Shown here piece by piece: positions 50,507-54,235 of a DNA stretch of 54,235 nucleotides. The position numbers and the translations under genes were made by a program. Under the pieces are notes generated by a model. The model had not been told where the DNA came from. It ran no database searches and was given only the letters and a program-made list of their open reading frames with translations. Every line of letters starts with the position of its first letter. The stretch's first letter is position 1. Origin of the DNA: JAFGJQ01 sp964586145 (GTDB lineage: Bacteria > Planctomycetota > Phycisphaerae > UBA1845); NCBI GenBank assembly GCA_964586145.1, contig CAZPHH010000025.1, forward strand, positions 1-54,235, written 5' to 3'.

Positions 50507-50952
50507 GAGGGCTCGCTCGCACTCTGCAGCGCTTGCTGAATCTCGGCCTCGATCGCGCCGCTTTCCAGCTTTGCCTCGATCATCTCCTGGGCCGTGTTCC
50601 GTACCTTCTGCATCTTCGTCAGGATCGCCCGAAGCAGCCGGGCCCGCCGGGGCTCGAAAAAATCCGCGAGGGCCTCCAGCAGCGCGTCCGTCGCGTCCGC
50701 GATGGCCTGGCCGTACAGGGCCCGGCCGAAGTCCTCGTCCGTGACGTTGCGGGCGTCCGCCTCGGGCTTGCAGATGGCGTAGAGCACGTCGGCCAGCAGG
50801 ATGGGGTCCATACCCAGTCGGCCGAGCACGTCGTCCGCCTTATCGAAGATGGCCAACAGGTTGCAGCTGGCCATCGTGCGGACCCGGCGGATCACGCTCA
50901 CGTCCAGCCGAAAACTCCACTGCCGGCCCTCGTTGTCGGTGAAGTGTCGCAT
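50449..50952 (-). CDS. Phage tail assembly chaperone (gpG-like)
   Basis: 167 residues, starting MRHFTDNEGRQWSFRLDV, then a helical body (LLADVLYAICKPEA, ALLEALADFFEPRRARLLRAIL) typical of tail assembly chaperones placed before a tape measure. The last 30 residues are Ser/Pro/Gly-rich and low-complexity, expected if the useful product continues in another frame. Stop TGA at 50449-50451. Confidence 0.65.
   Translation of the reverse strand: MRHFTDNEGRQWSFRLDVSVIRRVRTMASCNLLAIFDKADDVLGRLGMDPILLADVLYAICKPEADARNVTDEDFGRALYGQAIADATDALLEALADFFEPRRARLLRAILTKMQKVRNTAQEMIEAKLESGAIEAEIQQALQSASEPSGKPPGSSASTPAPSAGAS
50500..50506 (-). promoter_or_regulatory. Predicted -1 frameshift slippery heptamer
   Basis: On the minus strand T GGA AAG in the chaperone frame (TCT GGA AAG) can slip to TGG AAA. 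The pattern is one base from lambda's GGGAAAG. It lies about 54 bases before the chaperone's own stop; it joins ...SEPSGK to AAGILGVDP. Confidence 0.5.
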
Positions 50953-50954
50953 GG

Positions 50955-51554
50955 TCACTGATCGCTGTTGTACAGGACTCCGAGTTTCAGGCTGGTCGCC
51001 ACGGTGTGGTCCTGGGACGCAATGCAGCCAACGACGACCTTGTCGGCAAGCGGATTCGTGGCCGTGCCACCGGAGGCCCAGAACCACGGCTCGTTGGCCA
51101 CCAGGTCGACATTCAGGGCCTGCGCGCTCTCTTCGTCAAACTGCAACCGACCCCGACGCGAACACAGCGCGCCGATCATCTCAACCAGGTTCCCGACGAA
51201 ATCGGTGTCGATGATGAGTTGTGGCGCCACGCGGATCGCCGTGTCCTGGTCGGGCAACGCGTCGCCATCATCGCCGATGACGGGCACGTCGTTGCCCGAG
51301 ACCGTGCCGACGACCGCGTTCCGTTTCCGGCCGCCGTCCCAGTAGAGATCAACGATCTGCTCGCTGGCGATGCCGTGGCCGGACGAGAGCGTGATCGTCC
51401 CCTCATTGGGCCCGACCCGCGTGGTCAGGGTGCCCGCCTTCGCCGCGGGCAGTTGCACGTCGTGGTTGATCTGCCCGGAGGCCGCCCGCAGGATCGTCGC
51501 GGCGATCGACGCCCCGCCGATGTCCCCCGCAATGCTCAAACGACTGGTCGGCAT
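50955..51554 (-). CDS. Phage structural protein, tail-like
   Basis: 199 residues. A beta-rich protein with SIAGDIGGASIAATIL, AQLIIDTDFVGNLVEMIG-type segment and LKLGVLYNSD at the end. Two bases separate it from the chaperone gene. No family recognised; a tail component by position. Confidence 0.55.
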   Translation of the reverse strand: MPTSRLSIAGDIGGASIAATILRAASGQINHDVQLPAAKAGTLTTRVGPNEGTITLSSGHGIASEQIVDLYWDGGRKRNAVVGTVSGNDVPVIGDDGDALPDQDTAIRVAPQLIIDTDFVGNLVEMIGALCSRRGRLQFDEESAQALNVDLVANEPWFWASGGTATNPLADKVVVGCIASQDHTVATSLKLGVLYNSDQ

Positions 51555-51593
51555 GTCACTTCTCCAGTTGCACCCGATGCAATTCGTCCGTTT

Positions 51594-52025
51594 CTACGGC
51601 ACCCAAGCCGGCGGCGGGTCGGCATAAGCCGGCACGGCCGAAACGCTGACGGTCAGCCCCTCCGCCAGGGGCTCGTTGCGCGTGAACTTCGTGATCTCGA
51701 AATCGCCCTGGAGCCCCTGCCCACCCTCGGCCAGCGGACCGGAGAGCACCTGCAGGCCGATGATGGCATCACCGAAAAACGCACTCTTGATCGCGGTGAA
51801 GCCAGGATCCTCATCATCCCACACCATCTCCCAGTCGACCGTTGCGTTCTTGAGCTTGCCGCGTTGCTGACGCCAGCCCTTGGCCTTCCGCGTGGTGAGG
51901 TCCGCCATCTCCTTCTCGACGGACGTGGTGACATCCTTGGCGTTGTCCAACTCGTTCCACGATCCGCCGCCGCCCTGGCCGCCCTCTTTGTAATAGAGCT
52001 TGGCATCCAACCCGAAAACTTCCAT
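51594..52025 (-). CDS. Tail tube protein-like
   Basis: 143 residues, MEVFGLDAKLYYKEGGQGGG, then NAKDVTTSVEKEMADLTTR and a beta-rich middle (FEITKFTRNEPLAEGL) as in TP901-1/lambda gpV-type tube subunits that read KLYY/WxEL-N-x-KDV-near the N-terminus. Good match to the layout of the tube family. Confidence 0.65.
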   Translation of the reverse strand: MEVFGLDAKLYYKEGGQGGGGSWNELDNAKDVTTSVEKEMADLTTRKAKGWRQQRGKLKNATVDWEMVWDDEDPGFTAIKSAFFGDAIIGLQVLSGPLAEGGQGLQGDFEITKFTRNEPLAEGLTVSVSAVPAYADPPPAWVP

Positions 52026-52037
52026 GACCGTTACCTC

Positions 52038-52469
52038 CTACCGCAGCACGCGGTACCGCACGGTGACCACGCTCGTGAATACGCTCAACTCGTCCATGTG
52101 ATCGAGGGCGTATGCCGGATCGTTCTCAATGCCGACGAAGGCCGCCTGCGGATACGCCGCCAGGCGACGGCCGTCGACGAATGCGATCACTTCTTCCACC
52201 AGGGCCACCAGCGTGTCGATCTCGACGATGTTGCCCGGGTCCAGCAGCCGCCGCTGGATGGCCACGTCGACGGCGACCTCCCACGTGCTCCTGGCCCGGC
52301 TCGCCGTCGCCAACGTGAGTGACCGCGGCACCACGGAGACCCGCAGCACCGCTAGTTCGTCCAGACCGAACTGCGGCCGGTAGTGCCGGCAAGCGGTGAA
52401 CGCCTGGCTGAACGGCTGGGCGTTCAGATCATTGGCAAGGGCTTGTGCGATTTCGCTCAGGACCGACAT
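52038..52469 (-). CDS. Head-tail / tail-terminator-like protein
   Basis: 143 residues, beginning MSVLSEIAQALANDLNAQPF. The length, VAVDVAIQRRLLD and VVTVRYRVLR end, and place just before the tube gene fit a tail terminator or minor tail (gpU-like). Moderate. Confidence 0.5.
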   Translation of the reverse strand: MSVLSEIAQALANDLNAQPFSQAFTACRHYRPQFGLDELAVLRVSVVPRSLTLATASRARSTWEVAVDVAIQRRLLDPGNIVEIDTLVALVEEVIAFVDGRRLAAYPQAAFVGIENDPAYALDHMDELSVFTSVVTVRYRVLR

Positions 52470-52473
52470 CGTT

Positions 52474-52785
52474 TCACTTTTCCACGGTCAACATGCACGG
52501 CCGGGACAACAGTTCATCAACCACGCGCCGCAACTCGATCTTCTGGGCGTTGGTCGCCTCCAGCAAATTGGTGATCGCCACCGTGTTCTGGGAGATCACC
52601 TCGGCCGTCCGCTGCATCTGCTCCGCCATGCGGGCATCACCTGCTGCTTGCGTTTCCCGAGTTTTGTCTGACTGGTCTAAAAACCGCTTGGCCAGCCAGA
52701 TGAGCGTGCCCAGCAGTACCGCGGTCATGCCCGCGAACCCGGCCTGAAGCACCGGCTGCAGCAATGCGTCGAACTGCCCGATCAT
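52474..52785 (-). CDS. Single-TM holin- or spanin-like protein
   Basis: 103 residues from ATG 52785. One transmembrane segment (GMTAVLLGTLIWLAKRFL) then a coiled coil (EQMQRTAEVISQNTVAITNLLEATNAQKIEL, about 30 residues). Topology fits holin-like or spanin-like proteins; position amid head-tail genes is unusual. Starts 2 bases after the previous gene's stop. Confidence 0.45.
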   Translation of the reverse strand: MIGQFDALLQPVLQAGFAGMTAVLLGTLIWLAKRFLDQSDKTRETQAAGDARMAEQMQRTAEVISQNTVAITNLLEATNAQKIELRRVVDELLSRPCMLTVEK

Positions 52786-52786
52786 G

Positions 52787-53164
52787 TCACTCGTCTCCAA
52801 CGGCCTTCGTGTGGATTCGCAGGGTGACCCGGTACGGATCTGACCAGCGCCACGGCGGCTCATCGCCCGGGGCCAGCACGGCGTACACCCGCGTCGCCGC
52901 CCCATCGCTTTCGCGAATCTGGTCACCGGCCTTCGGCGTCGTCAGCTGACCGTCCAGCACCAGATCCTCCGCGGTGACCAGGTAGTCCCGCGACTCGATG
53001 CGGTGGACCACGCCGTACTGGTCCGTCTGCTCGAACTCGGTGCGACCGATGGTGGCCAGCAGCGTCACACTCGCCGACCCGCGGGAGTAGACCACCTCGC
53101 GGGCCATGCTCTTGCGACGCTGCCGGTCCAGCCAGCGGCTACCTTGTTCGAGCAGGTCGACCAC
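52787..53164 (-). CDS. Head-tail connector-like protein
   Basis: 125 residues from GTG 53164 (AGGA 8 bases upstream); a longer frame to 53218 overlaps the neighbouring gene and is less likely. VVYSRGSASVTLLATIGRTEF, SRDYLVTAEDLVLDGQ and a beta-rich end resemble phage head-tail joining proteins. Tentative. Confidence 0.5.
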   Translation of the reverse strand: MVDLLEQGSRWLDRQRRKSMAREVVYSRGSASVTLLATIGRTEFEQTDQYGVVHRIESRDYLVTAEDLVLDGQLTTPKAGDQIRESDGAATRVYAVLAPGDEPPWRWSDPYRVTLRIHTKAVGDE

Positions 53165-53172
53165 GGTTCGTC

Positions 53173-53880
53173 CTACACCGTCGCCAGCGTCACGCCGTCG
53201 TTGCTGACCACCCGCCACCGCTTGTTCGAGCCGACCTCGATGCCGACCAGAACGAGCACGTCTCCAGCGTCGTTGAACGTGGCCCTGTTGTTGCCGGTCT
53301 GATTGAGACCGGTGGCGCAGGCGACCACGCAGTCGCCGCCGTCCGTCTTCATGGCCAGCGCGAGCAGCTGCCCGGCATACGTGGGGGCCGCCAGGGTGCG
53401 GGTCTCGCCCCCAACCTCAGTGGTCACCAGCGGGCACGTGCCGCTGTCCGTCACGGGGATCGCACCGGCATCCCCCGGATCAGTGATCGCGGCCGTCAAC
53501 GCGTTGTGCACGGTGTTGGTCACCGCCAGGGGGCCGGACCACACCACCCGGACCGTCGGGTCCGTCGCCTCGGCCGCGGCCATGGTGAACCCCACAAAAA
53601 TGTTGCCGCCCGCGGACGTGGTCAGGGCCCCGGTGCTGGGGGTGCCGCCGTACGGGTCGCCGTCGGCGTCCCAGTACACGGCCGCCCCGAGACTGATCTG
53701 CTCGTTGGCCTTGACCACGTCGAAAATGCCGCGGACCGCGATGGCCCCGAGCCGGTTCGCCTCGATCGGCGTCTTCGCCACGCCGATCAGGCTGCCCTGG
53801 ACCACGACCTGGCCCGCCGCCACCGGCCCACCCGGCGTGTGGTCGATCGCGTGGCCTTCCTGAATAAACGTCGCCTGCAT
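53173..53880 (-). CDS. DUF2190-family head decoration-like protein
   Basis: 235 residues. MQATFIQEGHAIDHTPGG, GQVVVQGSLIGVA and RGIFDVVKANE are the start of DUF2190 phage proteins, capsid decoration or stabilising proteins next to the major capsid. The C-terminal half (AGQLLALAMKTDGG, LVGIEVGSNKRWRV) is unusual and may be an extra domain. Confidence 0.7.
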   Translation of the reverse strand: MQATFIQEGHAIDHTPGGPVAAGQVVVQGSLIGVAKTPIEANRLGAIAVRGIFDVVKANEQISLGAAVYWDADGDPYGGTPSTGALTTSAGGNIFVGFTMAAAEATDPTVRVVWSGPLAVTNTVHNALTAAITDPGDAGAIPVTDSGTCPLVTTEVGGETRTLAAPTYAGQLLALAMKTDGGDCVVACATGLNQTGNNRATFNDAGDVLVLVGIEVGSNKRWRVVSNDGVTLATV

Positions 53881-53948
53881 GATGGTTTCTCCGTGTTACG
53901 GATTGCGTCTTGTCATCCCCGAGCGTCGTGTCCCCTGATGCTCGTCGA

Positions 53949-54235
53949 CTACGCTTCACCCTTGCTCTTCACGCCGGCCCGGGTCTCCTGCAGCTCCACG
54001 CCGAAGTCGTGGTACCCGCGCATCTGGATGCCCAGCACGTTGAAGTCCGCCTCGGCCGTCTCGATGGTGGGGGACTCCTGCCCGTTCAGGAACGCGACCT
54101 CGATGACGGCCACGTCGTTCGGGTCGGCCAGCAGGTACCACGCCTTCTCGCCGTGGCCGGTGTAGTGGCTGTTCGAGAGGTACCGGCTGACCTCCACCCG
54201 GAACTTGCCCTGGTGCGGGTTGGCCACCGGGTACT
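53949..54235 (-). CDS. Major capsid protein, C-terminal part
   Basis: Open to the window edge; the 95 residues seen end the gene. GKFRVEVSRYLSNS, AWYLLADPNDVAVIEVAFLNG, QESPTIETAEADFNVLGIQ and MRGYHDFGVELQETRAG are the conserved C-terminal strand and loop of the HK97-like major capsid proteins that are often fused with, or next to, a ClpP-like prohead protease. The N-terminus is outside the window, so fusion cannot be tested. Confidence 0.75.
   Translation of the reverse strand, partial: YPVANPHQGKFRVEVSRYLSNSHYTGHGEKAWYLLADPNDVAVIEVAFLNGQESPTIETAEADFNVLGIQMRGYHDFGVELQETRAGVKSKGEA

Noticed and set aside
50561..50567. Second TGGAAAG as frameshift site
   Set aside because: It is out of phase with the chaperone frame (CTG GAA AGC), so it cannot serve as a -1 slippery heptamer in that frame.

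Overview
The window reads as bacterial chromosome, high in GC, and I infer a planctomycete (Phycisphaerae-like). The inference rests on the gene mix rather than on any marker gene: a DUF1573 protein, an MMPL exporter next to a secreted protein with a Cys-Gly/Arg C-terminal sorting-like tail, a large family of secreted and RHS-type sequences, many GC-rich palindromic repeats beside a REP-associated transposase, and long glycosyltransferase arrays. There is no rRNA and no complete tRNA.

Layout. 1-530: tandem repeats. 529-10317: a glycosylation locus with a CgeB-like glycosyltransferase on the minus strand, divergent from four tandem GT2 paralogues and one GT4, all tightly coupled. 10335-12313: a minus-strand pair, a DUF1573 protein whose frame is interrupted by one TGA, then a cysteine desulfurase with a selenocysteine-lyase-like active-site loop 5 bases later. 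The TGA lies where the family has the first Cys of its CGC motif and is followed by a SECIS-like hairpin, so this is the best candidate for something undescribed. 12314-14500: a REP/RAYT transposase neighbourhood with a gene broken by a repeat block. 14508-18483: atypical receiver protein, hybrid-cluster protein (hcp), its ferredoxin-like partner, and a divergent Crp/Fnr regulator with an HcpR/FNR-type palindrome between them, then a GYD-domain protein. 18737-31462: housekeeping and transport genes (amidohydrolase, sorted secreted protein plus MMPL, P-loop NTPase, an unknown protein, a UvrA lacking its second half, lipoprotein, HIT hydrolase, dGTPase, GlpT).

31460-37810 is an RHS toxin-tip region: fragments of RHS repeats sharing near-identical blocks, a complete RHS core with pre-toxin region overlapping a TPR gene that is probably its immunity protein, an AbiEi/AbiEii type IV toxin-antitoxin pair with a clear promoter and inverted-repeat operator, and a zinc-ribbon protein beside another RHS scrap.

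38572 to the end is one end of a siphovirus-like prophage. It starts at a 3' tRNA fragment (probable attachment site) and every gene is on the minus strand: (reading 54235 to 38747) major capsid C-terminus, DUF2190 head protein, head-tail and tail proteins, tail tube, tail-assembly chaperone with a predicted -1 frameshift extension, two lipoproteins, a large LamG/metallophosphoesterase protein, a gp10-like protein, tape measure, three tail-tip proteins, a small Cys-rich protein and a sigma factor. Starts and stops overlap (ATGA/GTGA) almost throughout, so it is one translationally coupled unit. The integrase, packaging genes and rest of the head module lie outside the window.
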